Assembly (NCBI GenBank): GCA_030690245.1 | Contig: JAUYGW010000191.1 | Location: 1 to 5,035, forward strand | Origin: Gallionella sp. | GTDB taxonomy: Bacteria > Pseudomonadota > Gammaproteobacteria > Burkholderiales > Gallionellaceae | Length of the DNA: 5,035 nt | Direction: 5' to 3' | Shown: one piece after another, positions 1 through 5,035 of the stretch | Numbering within the stretch: the first letter of the stretch is position 1 | How the letters are laid out: each line of letters opens with the position of its first letter | The notes under the pieces: model-generated | Database searches by the model: none | What the model was told of the DNA's origin: nothing | The model's input: the letters and a program-made list of their open reading frames with translations, nothing else | Translations under genes and position numbers: made by a program

Positions 1-1809
1 ATCAACATCAAGGTGGACCGCGAAGAGCGCCCCGACCTCGACCAGATCTACCAGACCGCGCATCAACTGCTGATGCAGCGCGGCGGCGGCTGGCCGCTGA
101 CCATGTTCCTCAGCCCGGACGGCACGCCGTTCTTCGGTGGCACGTATTTCCCCAAGGAGGCGCGCTACAACCTGCCCGGCTTTGCCGACCTGTTGCAGCA
201 AGTCGCGCAGGCCTATGCGAACAGTCGCACCGAACTGGCCGCGCAGGGCAAGCATCTCACCGCCGCTCTCGCCGGCGCACTTCCCCAGGCCGGCGAGACG
301 GCGGTATCGCCGGACGCCGAACCGCTTGCCTTGGCAGTGCGCCAGCTCGGCGAAAATTTCGACGGCGTAAACGGCGGCTTCGGCGACGCGCCGAAATTCC
401 TGCATCCGGCGGAACTCGATCTGTTGCTGCGCCGCAGCCATGCCGCCGCTGGCCGGGAATCCCGGCACATCGTGCGCTTCACCCTGCAACAGATGGCGCA
501 TGGCGGACTGTATGACCAGCTCGGCGGCGGCTTCTGCCGCTACAGCGTGGACGCAGGCTGGGGCATACCGCATTTCGAAAAGATGCTTTACGACAACGGC
601 CTGATGCTATCCCTGTACGGCGCTGCATGGCAGGACTGCGGCGAGCCGTTGTTTGCGCGCGTGGTGGAGCAGACCGCGGCTTGGGCCATGCGCGAGATGC
701 AATCGCCGGAGGGCGGCTACTATTCCTCGCTGGATGCCGACTCGGAACATGAGGAAGGCAAATTCTACGTGTGGCAGCGCGACAAAATCCGCAAGCTGCT
801 GAGTGCCGGGGAATACGCGCTCGTCGCGCCCCATTACGGCCTGGACAGTCCACCCAATTTCGAACAGCGCGCCTGGCATTTGCGCGTCAGCATGCCGCTT
901 GACGAGATCACGCAGCACCTGCAGCTCTCCGCAGAACAGGCGGCAGAGAGGCTTGCCGCCGCGCAGGCAAAACTGTTCGCCGCGCGCGGACAGCGCATCC
1001 GCCCCGGCCGCGACGAGAAAATCCTCGGTGCGTGGAACGGCTTGATGATCGCAGGCATGGCGCACGCCGCGCGGATATTCGACCGCCCTGATTGGCTGCA
1101 TTCGGCGCAACGCGCGATGGATTTTGTGCGCGGCACCCTATGGCGCGACGGCAGATTATTGGCGACGTACAAGGACGGCAAGGCGCATCTCAACGCCTAC
1201 CTCGATGACCACGCCTTCCTGCTGAACGCCGCGCTGGAATTGCTGCAGGCCGAATTCCGCGGCACGGATCTGGCCTTCGCCGTGCAGCTCGCCGACGCGC
1301 TGCTGGCGCGCTTTGAAGACACGCAACACGGCGGGTTTTTCTTCACCAGCCATGACCATGAGGTGCTGATCCAGCGCAGCAAGACGGGGCATGATGATGC
1401 CACGCCCTGCGGCAACGGCATCGCCGCGCAGGCACTGCTGCGCCTCGCATTACTGACTGGAGATGAGAAATATCAGGCGGCGGCGGAACGCTGCCTGAAA
1501 TTGTTTTTCCCGGCAATGCGGCAGGCCGCGAGCTACCACAGCAGCCTGTGCACCGCATTGACCGAACTGCTGGAGCCGCCCGGCCTGCTGGTGCTGCGCG
1601 GCAAGGAGGCCGCGACATGGCAGGCCGCGCTACGGCGGCGCTACCTGCCGGGTATGTTGGTTGTGGCGTTAAGCGAAGATGCGATCGGTCTGCCCGAGGC
1701 GCTCGACAAGCCAAGCAGTGGACAGACCACCGCCTGGTTGTGCCGCGGTACGCGCTGCCTGGCGCCGATCACCGACATCGATGAGTTGCTGAAGCACCTG
1801 GATATGTAG
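1..1809 (+). CDS. DUF255 / YyaL-SPATA20 family thioredoxin-domain protein, 5' partial
   Basis: The frame is open from base 1 (reads I-N-I-K-V-D-R-E-E-R-P-D) to a TAG at 1807-1809, giving 602 residues. The KVDREERPDLDQIY segment is the hallmark of the thioredoxin-like DUF255 domain. The family is usually about 670-690 residues, so roughly 75-80 N-terminal residues, including the expected CHWCHVM redox motif, lie outside the window. The GTG at base 13 is internal to this conserved block and is not the start. After the thioredoxin part comes an (alpha/alpha)6-barrel-like region with family motifs: NGGFGDAPKF (370-399), HFEKMLYDNGLM (from 571), SLDADSEHEEGKFYVW (from about 727), DEKILGAWNGLM (from 1012), YLDDHAFLL (from about 1198) and a GNGIAAQALLRL block (about 1411-1446). 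Family biochemistry is poorly defined; a redox or sugar-binding role is inferred from fold only. It converges on sppA. Family assignment is firm, function is not. Confidence 0.93.
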   Translation: MNIKVDREERPDLDQIYQTAHQLLMQRGGGWPLTMFLSPDGTPFFGGTYFPKEARYNLPGFADLLQQVAQAYANSRTELAAQGKHLTAALAGALPQAGETAVSPDAEPLALAVRQLGENFDGVNGGFGDAPKFLHPAELDLLLRRSHAAAGRESRHIVRFTLQQMAHGGLYDQLGGGFCRYSVDAGWGIPHFEKMLYDNGLMLSLYGAAWQDCGEPLFARVVEQTAAWAMREMQSPEGGYYSSLDADSEHEEGKFYVWQRDKIRKLLSAGEYALVAPHYGLDSPPNFEQRAWHLRVSMPLDEITQHLQLSAEQAAERLAAAQAKLFAARGQRIRPGRDEKILGAWNGLMIAGMAHAARIFDRPDWLHSAQRAMDFVRGTLWRDGRLLATYKDGKAHLNAYLDDHAFLLNAALELLQAEFRGTDLAFAVQLADALLARFEDTQHGGFFFTSHDHEVLIQRSKTGHDDATPCGNGIAAQALLRLALLTGDEKYQAAAERCLKLFFPAMRQAASYHSSLCTALTELLEPPGLLVLRGKEAATWQAALRRRYLPGMLVVALSEDAIGLPEALDKPSSGQTTAWLCRGTRCLAPITDIDELLKHLDM

Positions 1810-1885
1810 GTCGGGTTAGCGCAGCGTAACCCGACGGCTATCGAAAAGTGTTGGGTTACGCGATAAAGCCGCTAACCCAACCTAC
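1806..1885. repeat. Two-level palindrome filling the convergent intergenic gap; candidate bidirectional terminator
   Basis: The outer arms are GTAGGTCGGGTTAGC (1806-1820) and GCTAACCCAACCTAC (1871-1885), complementary at 14 of 15 positions. Inner arms GCGTAACCCGAC (1824-1835) and GTTGGGTTACGC (1850-1861) match at 11 of 12. Each half can also fold alone: GTCGGGTTA/TAACCCGAC (1810-1818 with 1827-1835, 8-nt loop) and GTTGGGTTA/TAACCCAAC (1850-1858 with 1873-1881, 14-nt loop). The left arm contains the TAG stop of the DUF255 gene, and the right arm ends one base before the complement of the sppA stop. Palindromes of this GTAGGTTGGGTTAGCG...CGTAACCCAAC type recur between genes in many proteobacterial genomes (recalled, not searched). 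There is no T-tract after either arm, so intrinsic termination is unproven; mRNA 3'-end protection is an alternative. Confidence 0.85.
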
Positions 1886-1886
1886 G

Positions 1887-2834
1887 TTAGCGCAACGACG
1901 CGCCGCCCTGCGCCGAAAATCCGATCGCGCTCGCCACGCCCGCACCGAAGCGTTTCGCCAGACGATCCGCGAAATTTTCCTTCGTGGTGAAGTCCACGAT
2001 CTTCTCGGCCTTGATGACATCGCGCGCCACCGACTCCAGGCTGCCGTAGCCATCCGCCAGCCCCATTTCAACGCCGCGCTGGCCGTTCCACACCAGGCCG
2101 CTGAAGGTGTCCGGCGTTTCCTTGAGGCGCTTGCCGCGCCCCTGCTTCACCACATCGATGAACTGCTGATGGATTTCGGCGAGCATCTGTTTGGCGTATG
2201 CCTGTTGCGCCGGATCGGTTGCCGAAAACGGGTCGAGAAAGCCCTTGTTGGTACCGGCGGTAATCAGGCGGCGTTCCACGCCGAGTTTCTCCATCGTGCC
2301 GGTGAAGCCGAAGCCGTCCATCAGCACGCCGACCGAGCCGATCAGGCTGGCCTTGTCCACGAAAATCTTGTCCGCCGCCACCGCCACGTAATAGCCGCCG
2401 GAGGCGCAAATGTCCTCGACCACCGCGTACAGCGGGATGGCCGGATACTTGGCGCGCAGGCGGCGGATCTCGTCGTTGATCTGCCCGGCCTGCACGGGGC
2501 TGCCGCCGGGACTGTTGATGCGCAGGATCACGCCCTGCGTGTCCTTGTCCTCAAACGCATCCTGCAGGCTGGGAATCAGGTTGTCGGCGCTCGCCTGGCT
2601 ATCCGGCGCGATCACACCCTGCATGTCCACCAGCGCGGTATGTTTGCCAGTGCTCAGCGCCTGCTCGGACTTGCCCATCCAGCCCATCACCAGAAACAGG
2701 ATGACGAACAGATAGCCGAAAGTCAGCGTCTTGAAAAAGATGCCCCAGTGCCGCGCGCGGCGCTGCTCCTGAACGGCTGTCATCGCCAGCTTTTCCAGCA
2801 CGCCGCGTTCCCAGTTGTTGTTTTGATCCGACAT
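1887..2834 (-). CDS. sppA: SppA-type signal peptide peptidase, S49 family, short form
   Basis: The 315-residue product is a membrane-anchored serine/lysine-dyad protease that degrades residual signal peptides and helps membrane protein turnover. The first ~30 residues are polar and basic (QEQRRARHW), followed by one hydrophobic segment at about 33-53, so the peptidase domain should face the periplasm. Visible landmarks are the GVILRINSPGGSP strand-turn (101-113), the nucleophile Ser145 in CASGGYY, the IGSVGVLMD block (165-173) and Lys197 in TNKGFLDPF. The 52-residue Ser-to-Lys spacing equals that of the short Bacillus SppA (Ser147/Lys199), and the length fits the single-domain form, not the ~610-residue E. 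coli form. The start at 2834 is chosen because AAAGGA lies 6 nt upstream; an in-frame ATG 14 codons earlier lies inside the HAD gene without a ribosome site. It follows the HAD gene by 20 nt and is probably co-transcribed with it. Confidence 0.95.
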   Translation of the reverse strand: MSDQNNNWERGVLEKLAMTAVQEQRRARHWGIFFKTLTFGYLFVILFLVMGWMGKSEQALSTGKHTALVDMQGVIAPDSQASADNLIPSLQDAFEDKDTQGVILRINSPGGSPVQAGQINDEIRRLRAKYPAIPLYAVVEDICASGGYYVAVAADKIFVDKASLIGSVGVLMDGFGFTGTMEKLGVERRLITAGTNKGFLDPFSATDPAQQAYAKQMLAEIHQQFIDVVKQGRGKRLKETPDTFSGLVWNGQRGVEMGLADGYGSLESVARDVIKAEKIVDFTTKENFADRLAKRFGAGVASAIGFSAQGGASLR

Positions 2835-2840
2835 TACGAT

Positions 2841-2846
2841 TCCTTT
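2841..2846 (-). promoter_or_regulatory. Ribosome binding site deciding the sppA start
   Basis: On the minus strand the sequence reads AAAGGA, then ATCGTA, then ATG. The 6-nt spacing is near optimal and supports MSDQNNN as the N-terminus instead of the longer in-frame version beginning at 2876. Confidence 0.75.
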
Positions 2847-2854
2847 AATTAGTG

Positions 2855-3511
2855 TTAAGCGTTGGCTTTCAGCCATGCGCGCAATTCCGCGAAATCCTTC
2901 ACCAGCGCGAGCGGGTTCAATTCCCGCAACTGCTCCGGCGGGTGCGCGCCGTGCCCCATCGCCACCACATCCACCTGGGCATTCTGCGCCATCTGCACAT
3001 CGTGCGTGGTATCGCCGATCATCAGCGCACGCCCGGGAGTGACCGCCAATTCATCCAACAGTTCAAACAGCATGGACGGATCGGGTTTGGAAAAAGTCTG
3101 GTCTGCCGTGCGCGTGGCGTGAAAATATTGCTTCAGGCCGGTGGATTCCAGCACCCTGTCCAGCCCCGCGCGGCTCTTGCCGGTCGCCACCCCCAGCCAA
3201 TAACCCGCGTCATGCAATTCCGCGATCGTCTCGCGCGCGCCTGCGAACAGCGGGATTGCCGCATCCTGTATCAGGAAATGGTGGCGGTAACGCGCCACCA
3301 GCGGCTCATACATGGACTCCGGCGCGTCCGGCACCGCATGGCGCAATGCCTGGATCAAACCCAGGCCGATCACATGGCGCGCGGTTTCATCGTCGGGAAC
3401 CGTCAACCCCAAGTCGCGGCACGCCGCCTGGATCGAACCCGCGATCACCGCAGTCGAATCCATCACCGTACCGTCCCAGTCGAACACGATCAAATCGTAA
3501 CGTTTGCTCAT
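2855..3511 (-). CDS. HAD superfamily IA hydrolase, phosphoglycolate-phosphatase-like
   Basis: This is a 218-residue cytosolic phosphatase of the haloacid dehalogenase superfamily, which hydrolyses small phosphate esters through an aspartyl-phosphate intermediate with Mg2+. All four core motifs are intact: motif I DWDGT with Asp11 (nucleophile) and Asp13, motif II Thr110 in GVATGKS, motif III Lys142 in SKPDP, and motif IV GDTTHD with Asp167 and Asp171. A helical cap of about 70 residues sits between motifs I and II (about 16-85), as in subclass IA (Gph, PgmB). The substrate cannot be read from sequence. A Gph-like role is plausible, but this group next to sppA in betaproteobacteria is usually annotated only as HAD hydrolase, so no symbol is given. 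The start codon has a weak GGCAAGG just upstream. It is the first gene of a likely HAD-sppA operon, divergent from rlmM. Confidence 0.93.
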   Translation of the reverse strand: MSKRYDLIVFDWDGTVMDSTAVIAGSIQAACRDLGLTVPDDETARHVIGLGLIQALRHAVPDAPESMYEPLVARYRHHFLIQDAAIPLFAGARETIAELHDAGYWLGVATGKSRAGLDRVLESTGLKQYFHATRTADQTFSKPDPSMLFELLDELAVTPGRALMIGDTTHDVQMAQNAQVDVVAMGHGAHPPEQLRELNPLALVKDFAELRAWLKANA

Positions 3512-3587
3512 TGCCTTGCCGCCAAAAAAGAGGCGCGGATGTTACCACCTTCGGGCTTGCCACCCCAACCTGTGCCACAATACGAGG
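3512..3587. promoter_or_regulatory. Divergent intergenic region, expected to hold promoters for the HAD-sppA operon and rlmM
   Basis: These 76 nt separate two outward-facing start codons, so at least the rlmM promoter should lie here or just inside the HAD gene. For the minus strand a weak candidate is TTGGGG (complement of 3563-3568) and TAACAT (complement of 3539-3544) with an 18-nt spacer, matching 3/6 and 4/6 of the sigma70 consensus; it would give a leader of about 20 nt. On the plus strand a CACAAT (3576-3581) resembles a -10 box but has no convincing -35. Role by position is likely; exact boxes are guesses. Confidence 0.35.
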
Positions 3588-4667
3588 ATGAAGAAATCTA
3601 CAAACACCAACTGGCTGCTGTATTGCCGTCCCGGCTTCGAGCAGGATTGCGCGCAGGAAGCCTTGCGCCAGGCGATGCAACAAAAACCCATCATCGGTAT
3701 CGAGCAACCCGCCATCGTCGCCGACAGCGGCTACGTCGCCGTCGCGCTCAACGAACAGAAGCCGTCTTACCGCGAGCTGATCTTCGCGCGCCAGTTGATC
3801 CGGCTGCATCACACCATTGCCGCATTGCCGGAACGCGACCGCCTGACCCCGATCCTCGCCGCCATCGCCACCCTGCCCGGCAGCTTCGGCGCGCTATGGC
3901 TGGAAGCGCCGGACACCAACGATGGAAAACTGCTGTCCACCTTCACCCGCCGCTTTCAGCCGTTGCTGGAAAGCGCGCTGCGCGAACAGGGTCGCTTGCA
4001 GGACGATCCCCAAAACACGCACAGCAAGCTGCCACGCCTGCATATCTTCTTCCCCGACAAATCATCAGTGTTAATCGGCACCAGCGATCCGCACAACAGC
4101 GCGGCGACCATCATGGGCATCATGCGCCAGTTGATGCCCGCCGAAGCGCCGAGCCGCTCGACGATGAAACTGGCCGAGGCAATCGAGGTGTTCATGGATC
4201 GCAGCGAACAGACGCGCCTGTTGCGGCAAGGCATGACAGCAGTCGATCTCGGCGCCGCACCCGGCGGCTGGACCTGGCAAATGGTCAAGCGCGGCATCCG
4301 CGTGACTGCGGTGGACAACGGCCCGATGAAGGGCGTGCTGGCGAAGCACCCTCTGGTCGAGCACCTCAAGCAGGACGGCTTCAAATACGCGCCACGCAAA
4401 GCGGTGGACTGGCTGGTGTGCGACATGGTGGAAAAACCCTCCAAGGTCGCCAAGTTGATCGAAGAGTGGTTTGCGGCAGGCTGGTGCAAGCACGCGATCT
4501 TCAATTTGAAACTGCCGATGAAGCAGCGCGTCGTCGCACTCGACAGCGCGCTGGGCGGCATCCGCACTCGCTTGGACGAGGAAGGCATCAATTACAAAAT
4601 GATCGCGAAGCAGCTTTACCACGACCGCGAAGAAATCACGGTGTTTTTGACTAAGACCAAGAAGTGA
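3588..4667 (+). CDS. rlmM: 23S rRNA (cytidine2498-2'-O)-methyltransferase RlmM
   Basis: The 359-residue product is a SAM-dependent enzyme that methylates the 2'-OH of C2498 in 23S rRNA before ribosome assembly. The N-terminal part opens with LLYCRPGFEQDC (10-21), the RlmM signature, and continues into a THUMP-like RNA-binding region (about 45-170, with ELIFARQL at 63-70). The C-terminal Rossmann domain shows PSRSTMKL (188-195), SAM motif I VDLGAAPGGWTW (219-230), VDNGPM (242-247), WLVCDMVEKP (275-284), FNLKLPMK (305-312) and QLYHDREE (342-349). These supply the K-D-K-E residues expected of 2'-O-methyltransferases, probably Lys194, Asp279, Lys308 and Glu348 by inspection. Length matches E. coli RlmM (366). 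The ATG at 3588 is preferred because homology begins there; the only longer option is a TTG at 3504 overlapping the HAD start. GAGG directly abuts the ATG, which is too close for a normal ribosome site. Transcription appears monocistronic. Confidence 0.96.
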   Translation: MKKSTNTNWLLYCRPGFEQDCAQEALRQAMQQKPIIGIEQPAIVADSGYVAVALNEQKPSYRELIFARQLIRLHHTIAALPERDRLTPILAAIATLPGSFGALWLEAPDTNDGKLLSTFTRRFQPLLESALREQGRLQDDPQNTHSKLPRLHIFFPDKSSVLIGTSDPHNSAATIMGIMRQLMPAEAPSRSTMKLAEAIEVFMDRSEQTRLLRQGMTAVDLGAAPGGWTWQMVKRGIRVTAVDNGPMKGVLAKHPLVEHLKQDGFKYAPRKAVDWLVCDMVEKPSKVAKLIEEWFAAGWCKHAIFNLKLPMKQRVVALDSALGGIRTRLDEEGINYKMIAKQLYHDREEITVFLTKTKK

Positions 4668-4678
4668 TCGGTGTCTTT

Positions 4679-4723
4679 GTAGGGTGCGCTGCGCGCACTA
4701 TGGCGCATGGAATGCACCCTCCA
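4679..4723. repeat. Palindromic intergenic repeat after rlmM
   Basis: It begins TGTAGGGTGCGC 11 nt after the rlmM stop. Outer arms AGGGTGC (4681-4687) and GCACCCT (4714-4720) are perfectly complementary, and the left part contains its own perfect hairpin, GTGCGC (4684-4689) with GCGCAC (4693-4698) around TGC. It resembles the TGTAGGGTGCGC...GCGCACCCTAC class of dispersed proteobacterial palindromes and shares the TGTAGG opening with the repeat at 1806, although the cores differ. It may act as an rlmM terminator or 3'-end stabiliser; no T-tract follows. It also sits at the point where composition changes. Confidence 0.65.
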
Positions 4724-4770
4724 TTCGCCGAACGACACCTTAACGTTTAATTACCTGTCTCAACACGCTT

Positions 4771-5035
4771 ATGAAGCCAAGAGAAACATTGGACCATCTG
4801 AAACAGCATGACTCACAGTTGCTGACTATCCACTACTCTTGCCAGAGTCTAGGCGACGGAAATGAGGGGTTATCACCTCGCATTACTTCAATTGCTGTGC
4901 TTCATTTAGCTAGTTCCAGCATGCATAGCTTTTCAATTCATCTCATTGCAGAAGCTCGTAAAGTCAGCAGAGATGACATCCATGAACACTATGATGAACT
5001 TGAAAAGCAAATGCTTATTGAGTTCTATGCGTTTG
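4771..5035 (+). CDS. Unidentified protein, 3' partial, in AT-richer DNA
   Basis: From ATG at 4771 the frame stays open for 88 codons to the window end; an in-frame TAA at 4741-4743 bounds it upstream. The product starts MKPRETLDHLKQHDSQLLTI. I do not recognise it with certainty. It reads like real protein: a probable strand LLTIHYSC (17-24), a second RITSIAVLHL (37-46), a third MHSFSIHL (51-58), then a charged, probably helical stretch (about 62-85, with DDIHEHYDELEKQ). That strand order recalls the start of an RNase H-fold/DEDD exonuclease, but the acidic D-x-E of motif I would fall at SCQ, so catalysis by that route is not supported. Codon use (TTA, AGA, CTA, many A/T third positions) and ~42% GC differ from rlmM, suggesting acquired DNA. 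No clear ribosome binding site precedes the ATG; another in-frame ATG at 4921 would cut off the conserved-looking part. Confidence 0.6.
   Translation, partial: MKPRETLDHLKQHDSQLLTIHYSCQSLGDGNEGLSPRITSIAVLHLASSSMHSFSIHLIAEARKVSRDDIHEHYDELEKQMLIEFYAF

Noticed and set aside
607..1110. Minus-strand frame of 167 codons inside the DUF255 gene
   Set aside because: The plus-strand frame here carries strong family motifs, while the antisense product shows none; it is a shadow frame.
1806..1886. CRISPR-like or tandem repeat interpretation of the GGGTTA/TAACCC units
   Set aside because: There are only two inverted pairs with no regular spacers; the arrangement is a nested palindrome, not a direct-repeat array.
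1848..2852. Long plus-strand frame (334 codons) lying across the whole of sppA and part of the palindrome
   Set aside because: It is antisense to a clear sppA with intact catalytic residues. Its translation is rich in H, R, A and Q with no domain pattern, as expected for the complement of GC-rich codons.
2852..4654. 600-codon plus-strand frame spanning the HAD gene in antisense and rlmM out of frame
   Set aside because: It crosses two well-supported genes on opposite strands and its product is arginine-rich low-complexity sequence; GC-rich coding bias explains the lack of stops.
4724..4751. Possible promoter for the truncated gene: TTCGCC (4724-4729) and TTTAAT (4746-4751), 16-nt spacer
   Set aside because: The -10 matches 5 of 6 but the -35 only 3 of 6, and the sequence is AT-rich enough for a chance match; too weak to list as a feature.
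4741..4770. Integron attC or phage attachment site at the composition break
   Set aside because: No GTTRRRY/RYYYAAC core pair, no duplicated core sequence and no tRNA gene end are visible nearby.

Overview
The window looks like a chromosomal stretch from a proteobacterium of fairly high GC (by eye about 60% or more over most of it), most likely a betaproteobacterium such as a Gallionella/Nitrosomonas-type relative. This rests on the style of the SppA N-terminus, the HAD phosphatase-sppA pair and the dispersed GTAGGTTGGGTTAGC-type palindrome. The placement is inferred from remembered family features; no search was run. The last ~295 bases are clearly different in composition (123 G+C of 295, about 42%).

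Layout. Bases 1-1809 (+) hold the C-terminal ~602 residues of a large YyaL/SPATA20-type (DUF255) thioredoxin-domain protein, cut at its 5' end by the window edge. Bases 1806-1885 are a two-level palindrome that fills the gap between two convergent stop codons. Bases 1887-2834 (-) encode a short-form SppA/S49 membrane-anchored serine peptidase. It is preceded 20 nt upstream in the same direction by a HAD-superfamily IA phosphatase (2855-3511, -), and the two very probably form an operon. A 76-nt divergent spacer (3512-3587) separates this operon from rlmM (3588-4667, +), the 23S rRNA C2498 2'-O-ribose methyltransferase. A second palindromic repeat (4679-4723) follows rlmM. After it the composition drops and a new reading frame opens at 4771 (+), running off the window end. 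I can describe this frame but cannot name it.

How it fits together. The four recognised genes are housekeeping or maintenance functions: a predicted redox/sugar-barrel fusion, membrane protein quality control, metabolite phosphatase and rRNA modification. Only HAD-sppA look co-transcribed. Both intergenic palindromes lie just after gene ends, where they could act as terminators or 3'-end stabilisers. No tRNA, rRNA, CRISPR array, IS element or complete novel system is visible. The one place where something unfamiliar begins is the AT-richer 3' edge, and only its first 88 codons are present.
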